Positions 9,024 through 20,907 of a stretch of DNA of 64,000 nt are shown piece after piece. Position numbers and translations under genes: made by a program. Below the pieces are notes generated by a model, which had not been told where the DNA came from, ran no database searches, and worked only from the letters and a program-made list of their open reading frames with translations. Position 1 is the stretch's first letter. Each line of letters begins with the position of its first letter. The stretch is from Psilocybe azurescens (lineage: Eukaryota; Basidiomycota; Agaricomycetes; Agaricales; Agrocybaceae), in the NCBI GenBank assembly GCA_023853785.1, contig JAJIRX010000904.1:62001-126000 (forward strand), read 5' to 3'.

Positions 9024-11312
9024 TTAACACGTCCAGCTTCCACATTTCGGGAATGTCTGTGTATCGCAGTCAGGCCACGGTAAGATCTTGCAATAAAGAT
9101 AAAGATTCGGCACACCTGAGGATAAACAGGCAATACAGTGTTCCAGTATGCACAAGAACGATCTGCTAAGAAATGATCTCCAGCGTCCGCGCCGGTTGTG
9201 TTCTTCCCCAATATCGCCAATGTCTCCGTATTATTGGGATCATACACCTTCCAACCTGGTATTTGAGGGCCTTTTGAGGATCTAAACCATAGCCATATGC
9301 ATGCAATACGACCACAAGTTTAATAGCACGTATATCCAACTCACCTTTAATGAAATTCGTCCAAGCTGTAACCATCAAGTCCGACACGGCAATCTCTTCT
9401 GGGGTCGCAGGCACAAACGGCTGCGACAGCACGATCGTGCGCCATGTGCCCATGACAAATCGTATATCAGCGCCATGGAATGCTCCAACTCGGACGCCTC
9501 GCGAATTGAGATTGCTGGCGACTAGGTCGAAGCGGTAGCGCCAGACCGGGAGCTTGAGAGCACTTGTACGCAGACCGGCAAGATTGCTCGCGAGGCAGAG
9601 CATGTGCGCATCTCGCCACATTCCAGCGGAGGCGTTGTAAGCGGTTGGAAAGGCGTCCGAGGGAACGGGATAGAGTTTCTCTAACTCTGAGACGTCTGCA
9701 AATGGGAAGTTGAGGTTGTTGCTTTTACTAATGAAGATGATCGCCACGTTAATGTTATTCAACGGAATTCATTAAGAGTAATGCGCATATGCGTTACCTG
9801 TATTGAACAATATCAGACAGATATGCTGTAGGCTCGCCCTCGACAATGAGAGTTCCCTCATCCTTGAAGATATACGAAATAAATGTTACGAACAACCATA
9901 GCAAAAAGTGGCGGACCTTGTTGGTTCCGATAAGCAAGGGAACCTTGGCTGTATGACCGGCCTTCGTTTGAGAAACGTAGCTAATAAATACATATGTAGT
10001 TGAGCACCTCGAACATAGTAATAAGATTTCCAGAGCACACTCTTTCCATATGGTAACATTGTCCGTCACTGGTTGGAACTGGGTTCCAGTCGCTAATAGA
10101 ACCTTTTGTAGGTCCGTGCCCGACTTTTTTCGCAGGCAGTCAAGTTGTCCTCTTCCTGTCGGGCAGCTCATATTAGAAGCTATTCTTGAGATTTGGTCAT
10201 TCAGCTTCCACATCGGTTGGGCGGCTATTAAAATGGGATCAGACATAAAATGTTAACGGGAATTTACTATTCACGTACTGTCGCTACTTTGCATAACGGC
10301 ACCACGAATCAAGGGATCTTCATGGAAGGCTGAAAGATACAAATTCGTCATTTCTAAACGAGTTGTCAGAACCATCACATGATAACAAGGAGGAAAGGGG
10401 CAAACCAGCACCGACCGATTCCCCTGTTATGAGATAAGATGAGTACATTGTACTTATCCTTATTCGCATGCAACAGAGATAGAGATAGCAGCTTACCACC
10501 AAGCGTAATTTTCTTGGGGTCGCCTCCGAATTTCTCGACGTTCTGTACAAGCCATTCCACCGCCGCACGGGTGTCGAGTAGGCCAAAGTTCTGGGTTTCC
10601 CCTGCTTCTGCAATCTCTGTAGCATGTGGCCAGGCGAAAAGAGATAGACGATAGTTGTAGCTTGCAAATACGATACCCTGCGTATGATTAGATAATGGAT
10701 TGCCTATATCGAAGGGAATCCACCTTTGCTGCTAGATATGTGCCATCGATCTTTGGGTCAGATGAAGAGCCACTATCGAATCCTCCTCCACTACCAAGGT
10801 CAGATGCGAAGTATATAGCTGCTAGAAGGACCTAATCTCACAATGAATACAGATAGACGGGCAGATTTTTCGCGTCTGAAGGTGCTATTATGTTGATTCG
10901 AAGGCAGTCTTCACTTTGCACTGAGGTCCCATTACCGCCGTCGGCTCTATAAAATGCGTACACACAGGTCAGGATGGTACGTGATACAAGGCATGCACAT
11001 TGAATTCGAACCTTCCTTGCAAACAAGCAGGGCCATAGACCGTCGCGTTGAAGATGTCCTGTGACGTTGTTTTAATCGGGATTGGAGGTCTCCACCTATT
11101 TGCGTCAGACGTATCTTCCGCGAAAGGAACACCCAACCACTTGTTCAAGGCCACCGGCGTCGTGGTGGAATCAACGTATCCCCGAACTAGTCCTGATGTT
11201 GTGCGTACGATTGGAAAGTGACCAGACGTAGATTCCGTATTTTGACTCTCAACAGGCCAAGTCGCCGCAAAAGTACGAGAGAAAGAACGAAAATCCTGGT
11301 GCGCTGCTTCAT
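9024..11312 (-). CDS. Type-B carboxylesterase/lipase, secreted
   Basis: A multi-exon gene of the alpha/beta-hydrolase type-B carboxylesterase family, expected to hydrolyse esters or lipids outside the cell. In order: TSGLVRGYVDSTTTPVALN and WLGVPFAEDTS (exon 1, to 11012), SEDCLRINIIAPSD (from 10946), the oxyanion-hole GGGFDSG, NYRLSLFAWP, AAVEWLVQNVEKFGGDPKK, and the nucleophile elbow GGESVGAG. This is followed by MTNLYLSAFHEDPLIRGAVM after a short intron. The acid region DEGTLIVEGEP lies near 9830, and the catalytic-His region GAFHGADIRFVMG near 9470. The last exon (9056-9024) ends PQTFPK...stop. The preferred ATG at 11310-11312 gives a signal peptide (MKQRTRIFVLSLV), but one T must be added in the run at 11269-11272 to join it to the body. 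The splice joint before GGGFDSG is also imperfect. I read both as probable sequencing indels. Confidence 0.85.
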
Positions 11313-11360
11313 GGCTTCGAACGAGAGCAAAGGAGACACCAGACGACGTAGGAAGGCCAA

Positions 11361-11370
11361 TTTTTATAAA
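11361..11370 (-). promoter_or_regulatory. TATA box of carboxylesterase gene
   Basis: On the minus strand the sequence reads TTTATAAAAA, about 50 bases before the ATG at 11312. The position argues that transcription starts downstream of the more distant in-frame ATG at 11385 and supports the signal-peptide ATG. Confidence 0.5.
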
Positions 11371-12068
11371 CCTCGGTGTAGGCATGAGTTCGGAAAGAAG
11401 TCGGACTTCTATGATTCTGAGCCTATTTATACGCGGTTGTCGATGAGCAGAGAAGACAGAATCTGACAGATGTGTGTTCTGCATATTAAATGGAGAGACT
11501 ACAAGGGTTAGTTTAGACCAACCATAGACAGCCAATTGATAGACAACTAATCATGTAATTACAATCCTGACTTACAGCTTTCTGAGACGCCAACGACTGG
11601 TCACTTATCGGAGAATATTTCAAAAGTAGTAACATCCAAATTAGATATTATTCTGCATAACTGATGAGATAATCAAATCTCCAATACGATTTGGAAATTT
11701 TACTGACTGGATATCATAAGGGTTTCGCTAGTACTTGGACATCGTAGCAGACTCGTAGTAAATAAGTATGGCCTATCTTGGCAGATTCGTGCCCGTACTC
11801 GGGGACTCGGGAGTCGGAATCCGGATAGTTCCAGAGTATAGAATGAAATCGCAAAGCTTTTAACAGCGCTTGCCATAGCAGGAGTCGAAACTAAGGCCTA
11901 GGATATCATCGACGCAAGTAGTAGAAGCGACGTCGTAGAAAATGGACTTCCTAGTCAAGTTTCAACGCGCCGTGACGTCACGCTTGGTTGGTCGAGCGTT
12001 TGTGATCATGTGATAGGTATCGCTGTCACACCACGGATGCCAAGCGTCTCAACTTGTTTTTGCACTCC
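11371..12068. other. Divergent promoter region
   Basis: The stretch lies between the divergently transcribed carboxylesterase (-) and CFEM (+) genes. It has no coding signal. Confidence 0.45.
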
Positions 12069-12816
12069 ATGATGTTTTCTACCTTTTCTTTCCTTTTCTT
12101 TCTCCAAATACTCCTTCCAGTATGGTCCTCGGTATCTCTTATTCCACCTTCGACCTTTCCTAGTGCTTCTCCATCGTCAACATCATCTGGCAGTACCACG
12201 AGCAGCACCACAAATGTTAGTAGCAGAAGCAGTTCGTCTTCTGCAAGTGTTACCAGCACACAGTTTCCACCTTTGACTACATATACTCCCCTGCGGTGAG
12301 CTCAGAAGATTTGATTTGAGAAAAAATTTAACTTGTGTTGGTTGCCATGATATACCAATTATAGTAACAAATTGTTTGGCAATTGCAATAGCCAGGGTCA
12401 ACTGCACGAGCATAGTTGATGTCAATTGTTTCTGTGTTAAGTGAGTTTAGAAACTTTCTTATATGTCAACCAACCGCTTTAATATTTGTCTACACGAAGA
12501 ACCGAATTCCCAGCGGAATTGGTTGGCTGCATTCAGAGTGATTGTCCTGAACAGCTGGGGACGGCGGAAAATCTGGCGCAGCAATTCTGTAATATCGCCT
12601 CTGCGAGCTCCTTCTTTATCATTCACTCCGACATCCTCGTTTTCTTCGTCCACTAGCTCTGTGTCATCCTCCTCAACATCGACAGCTCCCTCAACTTCCA
12701 CGTCTTCGTCGAATACATCAGGGGCCTGGAACTTAGCTATAAATCGACAAGAAATAGTACTCGGCTTTGGGATGAGTATCCTAGGAGTGGTATCAGGTGC
12801 CTATACTCTATGGTGA
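12069..12816 (+). CDS. CFEM-domain, probably GPI-anchored surface protein
   Basis: The ATG at 12069 starts a signal peptide (MMFSTFSFLFFLQILLPVWSS), followed by a Ser/Thr-rich stalk to about 12295. The Cys-rich CFEM module is split by introns. NCLAIAIARVNCTSIVDVNC lies near 12370-12435. After an intron ending near 12498 come AELVGCIQSDCPEQLGTAEN and LAQQFCNIAS. A second Ser/Thr-rich stretch follows, then a C-terminal hydrophobic tail (IVLGFGMSILGVVSGAYTLW), typical of a GPI signal. CFEM proteins sit in the cell wall or membrane and can bind haem or act in host contact. The stalk after the CFEM module is in another frame: one extra base near 12602 breaks it. The joint of the first intron is also uncertain. 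Small indels are suspected. Confidence 0.7.
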
Positions 12817-13542
12817 ACCGAACTTTATTCTGCTATCATCTTTTCGGACAGACATTGCATTTAGTGAACAGTATACACAGATCTATACCCCATTGTCCCT
12901 ATCACATGGAACGAAAATATCCAATTTCAATAGTTTCGCGTGCTTCTCGTTCCCCCATAGCATTGGAGGTGGCCACAGGCTGTGAACCACGTTCTGGGCT
13001 CCCCATTTTGAACGATTCTTTAGGTAAGTCGATATGCTGTAAAGACTTATGTTGATCCGCTAGGGAGTATCAAATTATTCGTAATTGCAATGCTCGAAGG
13101 AATTTGAAAGATCCACAAGAGCGCACGTCTTCGAACGAGGTTGGATAACTTAGGTCTATCGATGACTTACAAACTCTAACTTTGTCAGATGCGCAGGGTC
13201 CGTATCAAGTCTATGATGATGTCGCTTGGATGGCGACGACGGTGTGACCTATGTAAGATACGATGGATGACGGTACTTACAGGAAATGGTTGGGCAGAAG
13301 CGGTGCGTCTATCGACTTCCGGGAACCTCGTAAAAGCACGTGAATATGATAACCAACTTGCTAGGATCTCAATTCAGCATCGAGCAATTTGGTATTTTAT
13401 GCTGTATCTATTAGTAGAAAGGGTATAATCGCAATATTGTACACAATCAAGTCCGTTCAAGTCCATGTTACCCTCGGAGGAATACTGGCTCCATGACCTG
13501 GCGCGTGCCATCCTGCTCCAAGGTTTCTCTTCAATACATTGT
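12817..13542. other. Intergenic between CFEM and HtrL-like genes
   Basis: These two genes converge here. No domain-like frame or RNA gene was seen. Confidence 0.45.
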
Positions 13543-14851
13543 TTATGTCCAGAACCCTCGTGTCCTGGCATCTGGTTTTGTCTGCCGACCTCCACCAACC
13601 CCATAAGTGCCACTGAGTGGCCCTTTTATCCACAGATCTCTCATCGACTCTTTTGTGGCTGGATCAGAGAGCCAGAATTGATAGTAGTGCCATACAGAGC
13701 CGCATTGGCCTAGGAAGCTGTCTTCGGGATTGGTGCGATTGAGCGCAAGGTGTGTCGGTGCGTCGGGGTCATTGTGCCACACAGTAATAAACCGCTCTGG
13801 GAAAAGAAACATCAAGGTATTAATGAGCGAGGTGTCCTTCCCTATGAAAAGCTCGAGAGAAAGATAACGATCATGGTATACGTAGAACGCCCTTGCAAAC
13901 CAGTCAATAGCATTTGGACTACCTCCGAAAAAGGAACCTAGAACATTCAGTCCAGGCAGTGTTACTAGAAATGCATCTAGGGTAAACAGTTTACGCACCT
14001 TCACTGAGCTTGCTGTCGATAGGGCCCATGTTCTCTGTCCACATGGAGAGACTGGAGTGCGGTACATCGAAAATGGGAACAAAAATCAGGTCGTCTTTGT
14101 TCGTCCCAGTGAGTCGACTGCCTTCATTCCACAGTTCGACCACCTTCAGTGGAGAGGGCCAATATCGATACTGATGCTCCTCCTTGCGGAAACTACCTGG
14201 ATCGTTCCAGAATGCGTAATCATAAACAACGCCCTTTGTTTTCTGGACTTCAAGAGCATTGTGTACGAAGTATAGTTTCGAGTTGCGGACCGCATAAAGA
14301 TCTGTAACGTTGGAATGACGGCCTCGCTCCCTGTCCTTCTTCTGTATCCGTAGGTATAGCTCCTCCTTCCCTTTCAATGGTGGAATTTCGAACAGGGTGG
14401 TATAGCTGGTATCAATCGAAATTGTCAACCCTTCTCGCCGTAATGCCTCGAACTGGGGCGCCATTTCTGGGGTGGTGTACATGTATATATCGGTTGTGAT
14501 GCTATCCAGATAGTACTTCAACCATTCATCATATTTTGATTTCGGATATTTGGTCTTCTCCAGCGGGAACACCGCCGATACGAGAAGTGTCGACGGTAGC
14601 TTCGACTCTGAGTTTCCTTCCGCATTGTTAGATGTTGTATCTTGAGCCTGTGGAGATGTCGCTGTGCCGTTCAATGCTAATCTCTCCTTTTCTTGAAGTG
14701 GTATTTCTACCATGTCGTCCTTCCGCGTGGCAGAGAAGGGGTTGAGATTGTGTCCCAGGTAGACTGTGGAGATGAAGATATACATCGTTGCTAGGGTCCC
14801 AGCGAGAGCCAGCCTCGATTTGAGAGTTGCTGGAAGGAAGCGTACAGCCAT
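13543..14851 (-). CDS. Type II membrane HtrL/YibB-like (glycosyltransferase-like) protein
   Basis: Two exons (14851-13999 and 13937-13543, intron 61 bases with GTGCGT donor) give 415 residues. A short cytoplasmic start is followed by one membrane span (about residues 13-32, LALAGTLATMYIFISTVYLG), as in Golgi type II glycosyltransferases. The lumenal part resembles the HtrL/YibB family. It shows LLVSAVFPLEKTKYPKSKYD, YMYTTPEM, RNSKLYFVHNA, DYAFWNDPGSF, and after the intron FFGGSPNAIDWFARAFY, GKDTSLINTLMFLFPERF. The related bacterial protein is encoded in LPS loci; the fungal enzyme's substrate is unknown. The reading frame is intact. Confidence 0.75.
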
Positions 14852-15077
14852 AGGAGCCTCTCGTTACCTGGCCTAGAAGCTTTGGGATATAGAGGACGAT
14901 GCCAGTGGTAGTGGTTGAGTCGTGAGTACTTGAGTACTTGAGTGTGTGAATGGCCAATTTTGACGCCCTGAGGAAATGATCACCTGTTTGGATCACATCA
15001 TTTGCAGAATCTAATTTTAGATATACTCGAGTGTACGAGATATTTTGGGACTTCGCGGCATCAACATAGTGGATGTA

Positions 15078-16095
15078 CAGGACCCCGGGCAATGGGGGTG
15101 AGGCCTGATACCAATCCGGACAGATTTTTCAAAAATTTCAAAAGGCCAGGTGCCAATCCGGACAAAATTGAAGATTTTTTGACAAGGCTAGGTCCCACAA
15201 TCCAGACGGAAATCATTTCTTAGAATATGGCCAGATCCCTGGTCCAGACAAAAGGCAGCTGTACATGGTGTACATGTTTAGTGTGAATTTGAGATTTATG
15301 ATTCACAAATTCGAAAACGTCTCGTAGCATACGTTCATATTTTCATGTACTTTCTCCTCGTCTATTTACACTTGCATGTTATTTTATTTTTTAAGATTTT
15401 TCAAGATTTTTCCCAATGAAAAAGTAGTCCCACCGCACTCTAGCCAGTCTTCACTGCTCAGCAATATCACTCTCAGGCGTGTCAGGCATAGCTCGGTTAC
15501 CGAGCCTTCCATCATTTCCGCAATATCTTACATGGTGCAAGTTCAAGTTTTTGAATATATGTATGCTCGACAATTCCGCTCTGTTCCAGCCGCTACCGCA
15601 ATCTTTCAAACTTGTCAATTTCTTCTACTCTCATCAATCAACTTTCTTACACTCCTCGATTACAAGGCAGGCTCTCAGCATCAACATCAGGCCTCTACTC
15701 TCGAGCTCTCGCCTGACGATTTGAACCAATTTTGCACCCTACAAAAAGCCGACAAGCAGTTACAAAAGGCGTTGAAGTTCTTAGGAGTTACTCAGTACGG
15801 GATTCAAGAAAAGTTAGCTATATGTCGTATCTATTACTTTTATGCACTATTTAGACACCTACTCTAACGCCTCGTTTCCTATGTTTTTGAGGCCCCCTGC
15901 ACCATCTGGAGCAATTTTAGGCCTGATCCTACCGATCCGGACAAATTTTAGCAAAAATGGGCTAGGTCCATGGTCCAGACAAAATTTGAGAAAATCAGAG
16001 GAGGGTAGGTCCAATCCGGACAAAATGGCCTACCTTGTGTCCGGACGAAAATGTGCTCTCTGGATCAGGCCTCACCCCCATTGCCCGGGGTCCTG
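15078..16095. mobile_element. Non-autonomous DNA transposon, 1,018 bp, 32-bp perfect TIRs
   Basis: The left end (15078-15109, starting CAGGACCCCGGGCAATGG) and right end (16064-16095) are perfect inverted copies over 32 bases. The element is flanked by GATGTA at 15072-15077 and 16096-16101, a 6-bp target site duplication. Just inside both ends lie several degenerate subterminal repeats of the type CCAATCCGGACAAAA or GGTCCAGACAAAA (left near 15112, 15152, 15195, 15238; right near 15933, 15968, 16008, 16040), likely transposase-binding sites. An internal open frame of 163 residues (15376-15867) shows no transposase motif. CAG-type ends recall hAT-like elements, which make 8-bp duplications, so the superfamily is open. 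Confidence 0.9.
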
Positions 16096-16101
16096 GATGT
16101 A

Positions 16102-17218
16102 CCCGTGTACACTAATGATCAATCTCGGCGGCCCAGGTGAAGAAAAACACAATGTGAGATACTTCTACTATGCTTATGCTGAATCTACATCTATAAATCA
16201 GACCTTGACGAGCGACTGCCGACCAGATTTGCACCACCAACAAGGTATCGCTTTCAATGGCTACGGTAGACTCGGGTACCACTCGGGGTAGCTTGATCAG
16301 GTGCAATGTAGAGCGTGATATGTACATGTACGATATCTAGAAAATTCTTCGACTTCAAGGTGTTTAGTAAGTAATGTTCAGCAAACACAGTAGGAGATTG
16401 ATGAACCTAAGAGTACGTGGTGATTGTACAAAAAATGTTATGGGGATTTGACGTTTCTTAAAATTCTTCCTAATGGTCTGCGCAATGTTTGCGCAATATG
16501 CCATCTTTTATCCGAAGCTGCGACTCAAAATATTTCTAACTGGCGGCTGAAAGCAAACTAGCAAGCAAACATGTCAATCCAGCAGCAGATCTACTCTATT
16601 CTCGAGTGATCGGCTAGCTGACACCGATTATAATATCTTTGTAAATAGACAAAAGTTGTACAACCTATTGAAACGCGGTGTCTTTCGTCCCAGTGTATAT
16701 CACGCAGAGCATATTGAGCCTCAGAATAGGTTTATGAGAACACGCTGGTTGCACATTTTCTTTGATCGCTGTTCTATTTTTGATTCAGTGTATGACTTTT
16801 GCTGATACTCGAGTCTACTTTAAGCCGCTATATTGATAGTCCATCTTAGTTTCCGCACTCTTAGGTCAATTACTGCTGTAGTGTGATAAATTTGTGCCAT
16901 ACAGACAATTTCTGATTATAATACTGGATTCATCCTTGATTTACATAACTTCTATCTGATTTTTATTTCTGTTGGTCTCGAACATAAGTGTAAGTCTCCA
17001 TTTGCCCTAGAGACATGCTACCATCGGCATCATCGACATGTTCGGTATGAGAAATCAGTATTTTCTAGTGACACGCCCATGTGTAAATCGTGGGTCGTGG
17101 GCTAGGTAGTATTATTGGTCTCATCACTGAGGAGACCATCCAGCCCGAGAAGGAATTTACGATATTTGTGCAAGAACGAAAAGAACAACTCGACGTTATG
17201 TCAGCTATGAATAAAAGA
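16102..17218. other. Intergenic, no gene seen
   Basis: AT-rich with frequent stops in all frames. No RNA gene, repeat or coding exon could be supported. Confidence 0.5.
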
Positions 17219-17225
17219 TATAAAA
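17219..17225 (+). promoter_or_regulatory. TATA box of glycopeptide gene
   Basis: TATAAAA stands 97 bases before the ATG at 17316, a usual distance for a TATA box plus a short leader in this kind of genome. Confidence 0.6.
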
Positions 17226-17315
17226 TCAGGTTTATTCTAAGGAGATTCTTCAGCGTTTCTTGAAAGCTTCAACTGCAATCTTCAATAGCCAAAAGCCAAC
17301 ACTAAAACCTTCAAC

Positions 17316-18195
17316 ATGTTCTCTATCAAAGCTGTCCCAGTTTTCCTTGCTATGCTCGTTGCTGGAGCTCACGCAGAGTCACATACCGTTCACTTCACCA
17401 ACAGGTTAGCATTTTTCTTGTCCATTCATACTAAATTTTGCTCATAGACATTCCTTTGTGCAGATGCGGCCGTGGAACGGTGAGCATCTATTTTTAGATG
17501 ATTTGACACGCTCATCCTGAACTTACACCATTGCCGCAGCCAACCCTCATCCAAGGAGGAAGAGTTCTTTCCACCGGCGGCGACTTCACGTCTAATGGCC
17601 CCCTCACCGGAGCCATTGCGTACGTTAATCTGCAAATACGTAGACGTGAGCTTTTTGACTGATTACCACAAATCTTCAGGTATTTGCAGACAGGTAGATA
17701 CGACCCTGATTTTTGACGCTTTCGGCGACGCTGATCTTTAATTCCCAAAAAGGAAGTTGTGGGTTTAATGGAGAAGGTTGCACCCTCATCGAAACCACTT
17801 TAGTCAACCCTACCAGCCCTGGAAGCGGATCGAGCTCCGACATTTCTCTCATCGCACCGTGAGTAGAATTGATGCACTTTATGCGGGGGCTTGGCTGACC
17901 TATTGTGCGCAAAAAGCCACTCTTTCTCTGTCGCCTCCGGTTTCGGATACTTCAACGGCTGCGACGGAGCGGGAGCAGATTGTAAGACTCCTATATACAT
18001 GGGTCCACGATATCTGTAGCATCTGACTTTTTATTTAATAGGCACATCTGCCAGCTGCAGCACTGCTTTCCGTAACCCCAATGATAACCAGGTGCAAGTT
18101 GCCTGCCAAAGCAACAACGTCAGTACACAATGTTTCCAAGTAAAGCTTAACCTGACCTTTCAATTCAGGTCAATCTCGCGATTACCTTCTGCTGA
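17316..18195 (+). CDS. Secreted osmotin/thaumatin-like glycopeptide
   Basis: Eight exons can be placed: 17316-17404, 17464-17479, 17540-17619, 17680-17693, 17753-17858, 17917-17981, 18042-18118 and 18169-18195. All introns have GT...AG ends. The protein starts with a signal peptide (MFSIKAVPVFLAMLVAGAHA) and continues SHTVHFTNRCGRGTPTLIQG, AYLQTGSCGFNGEGC, FNGCDGAGADC, VACQSNNVNLAITFC. Eight Cys in pairs and the HTVHFTNRC start fit the short osmotin/thaumatin-like proteins named glycopeptides in basidiomycetes. These are secreted, and their function is uncertain. Exons 2 and 4 are only 16 and 14 bases. The frame is intact. Confidence 0.85.
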
Positions 18196-20907
18196 GTGAA
18201 GATAGCCGACAAAGGAGAATCTTTTGGATAATATTTATATTATACAATGTCGTTAAATTTCTAGTTGTTATTATCCTCTTACGGGGAGCAAAAATTTGAG
18301 TGTGTTAAACTGTGGCGTCTACCCACAAGTAATAGCAGCTTCTGCGAGTACTTCCATTCTGTTTGTGTCCGCAACCGCCTGCTTTTTTCCTACAGTGAAT
18401 TTCCAACGATGTGCTGTTTGTTCTGTTTTGAATACCTACCCCAATAGTTATCTACGTGAGGGAACTGTCATGACAGGGTTTACGTTTAAAATTCTTCGGA
18501 AGCTTGCCTGAATTTTAGCAAGTTCCTCAAGCAGATTTAAATACCAGAAGAATTTCTTTGGAATCCATTCCGTTGTTCTCGAAAACGAGGGAAAGTCAAT
18601 CTTATCCAGAGTACCATAATTTCTTCCCGGGGCTATAAACCCCTCTGGACTAAACCTAATATCTCGATGTAGCCATGGACAGCGGGTCCAAATGCACAAT
18701 GGAAGTAATCCACTCATTCCATAGAATATCATAGGAGCCTAACGACACTTCAAACATGAATTGTTAAGGCGAATCCACGAACCGATTACATCAAGCTTCG
18801 CCGTATCATTTTAAAAGCGTAGATTCGACTTTCCAGGAAAGTAAGAAAGGTATTCCGTATGAGAGATTTTCTTCTGTACGGCTAACGTTCCCCGATGACG
18901 CAATCTACAGGCTCGCGTCTGTTATCGTTTAGATTCAGCAGTTCATCCACATGCATACAGATATGCCAGAATTTCTCCTGAGTGTGCAGTGTGAGACTTA
19001 GAACCATTCGGTAGAAAGAATACATGCCCGCTCAGCCTCATGACAGTGAAGCGTACGAATGAAACAGGATAAATTAAACAGAACGCCATTGCTCAGTCGT
19101 CAGATCAAGCGAGATCGTTAATTCATCGTTCAGATACGTTACTGTCTCCGTAGTCCAAGAGTGATATCACGACATAAGTTCCAAGCACATAGCGGGCCTC
19201 CGTCCTCGGCATGTAAACCAGCAGTCGATCCAAAGTTTAACCAAGTGACAAATTGACGTATTATGAGAGCATTGAGTTTTCTTTCTACTAGTCAATGCGT
19301 TTAGATGACATTTGGCTATCTGTGTATCCAAATCTGCGAGAACCTGAACCCATGCTGGCAGCCCTCGATGGCCACTAGGGTCCAATCGGCCATGAAACAG
19401 TTATGCAGCAATAGATAGCAATTAGGAGTAGATGTATATTAGAAGCTGATTCAAGGTGATTAAAATTATCATGTTGGCATTCTTCTAAAAGAAACGGGAT
19501 AACTCGGGAGGCATTACCTGCGAGCGTGGCTTGTCAGAGAGGAATTGAGAAGATCGATAGTAGCACATGCTCATGCATCTTTGTAACCAATCTCAGAATT
19601 GGTATTGGAAAAGTAGAGAACATGAAATATACGCTAGAAAGATGAGTTAGTCACCGATAACGACATGAGAGCTCAGAGTCAGAAGTCTAGATAGAGCGAA
19701 GGTGCAATGATATCAAAATTTACCCATCACGTGCTGTATAATTTGGCAACGCCATTGGGCGCTAAAGAATCTTAAAAGAATAACACTGTCCAAATTCAAC
19801 TATAATTCACTCACGATGGCACTTTTCATTAAATTACTTGAACGGATATTATTCTGGTACAGCGATATTGACAATTTATTCACTGAACGCCTACACCACT
19901 CTTCACCCGCGATTTATAGAAGAGTAGTCTGAGCCTTGGTAGCTCAAATAACCCTGTATGTACTACAGGCGACTCAGGTTAGTATTGCATCCCCTGATAG
20001 GAAGAGAATTTTAATTTATATGTCGTTGCAGACATATAGAAATCCGCATGGTTTGCATCCTTCCGTATGATCGCATCTACCCGTACTAGAACAACACTGA
20101 TCAGTTCTTCACGAATACTTCAGCGCTCTTCTTGCGGTTGGCCTTTCTACTCCATGGGAAGGGGTTTTTAGGTGTGCCCCTTTAGAACGACGACTATTTT
20201 GATAATCATGCACCAATATCAATATGCCACCACACGTTTGGACTCTCAAACAGCCTCTGACAAAAACAATGGAATCAGAAATCATTCGGCAGAAAATGGA
20301 AGGCTCAGAGTGTCAGGCTCCAAATTGAGTCCATGTCACGACCTCAGCGAACGCATAGTTTTCTGATAAGGATGATCGCGCTCCTTATGATCCAATTGGA
20401 CGTGTTCCCCGAATCAAATGGTGTCAATGCGCGATTTAATGGGGGTGGGAATATAAATGCCACGACAGCGACATAGAATGTATACACATTTTCCAGACTT
20501 CCGGAATGAGCACCGCTTGGAGAAACTCCGGCCTTCAGATCAGAAATATGAAGTGCTCACTTCGTGGACTTCTGGTGATCAAAGCTACGATGTATCTCCT
20601 TTATCTCCGTTTTCAAAAGAGAATCACGTGATAAGGCAGGAGAAATTTCGGTCATAGAATCATAGATGCTATTCGTGGCGATCTTCTGCTCCTCTTTCGC
20701 TACAACTCGTTTTATAAACCTGTTTAGAACTCGAAATTTCACTACAAAATGAGGACCTCAATATCTTTTAGCGTTATATCCTCATCATAATTTTCATACC
20801 ATCTCTCGCCGAAACGGCGAAATATCGGACTTCGGCGTCGACAAGATTGCACATAAAACCCCGATAATTTCTGACACTTAGAGATCATATCCACGGACAC
20901 GTTAGCA
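18196..20907. other. 2.7-kb gene-poor stretch
   Basis: Stops are frequent in all frames. The longest minus-strand frame (18448-18732) has no recognisable domain. No inverted ends, long repeats or tRNA-like boxes were found. It may hold long non-coding RNA or degraded repeats, but nothing is supported. Confidence 0.5.

Noticed and set aside
11383..11385. ATG at 11385 as carboxylesterase start
   Set aside because: It lies upstream of the TATA box and yields no signal peptide, although it is in frame with the enzyme body.
15376..15867. Transposase inside the TIR element
   Set aside because: The 163-residue frame has no recognisable catalytic motif, and the element is only 1 kb; it is taken as non-autonomous.
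18448..18732. Minus-strand 94-residue open frame
   Set aside because: No domain, no signal peptide, no splice context; chance length in AT-rich DNA.
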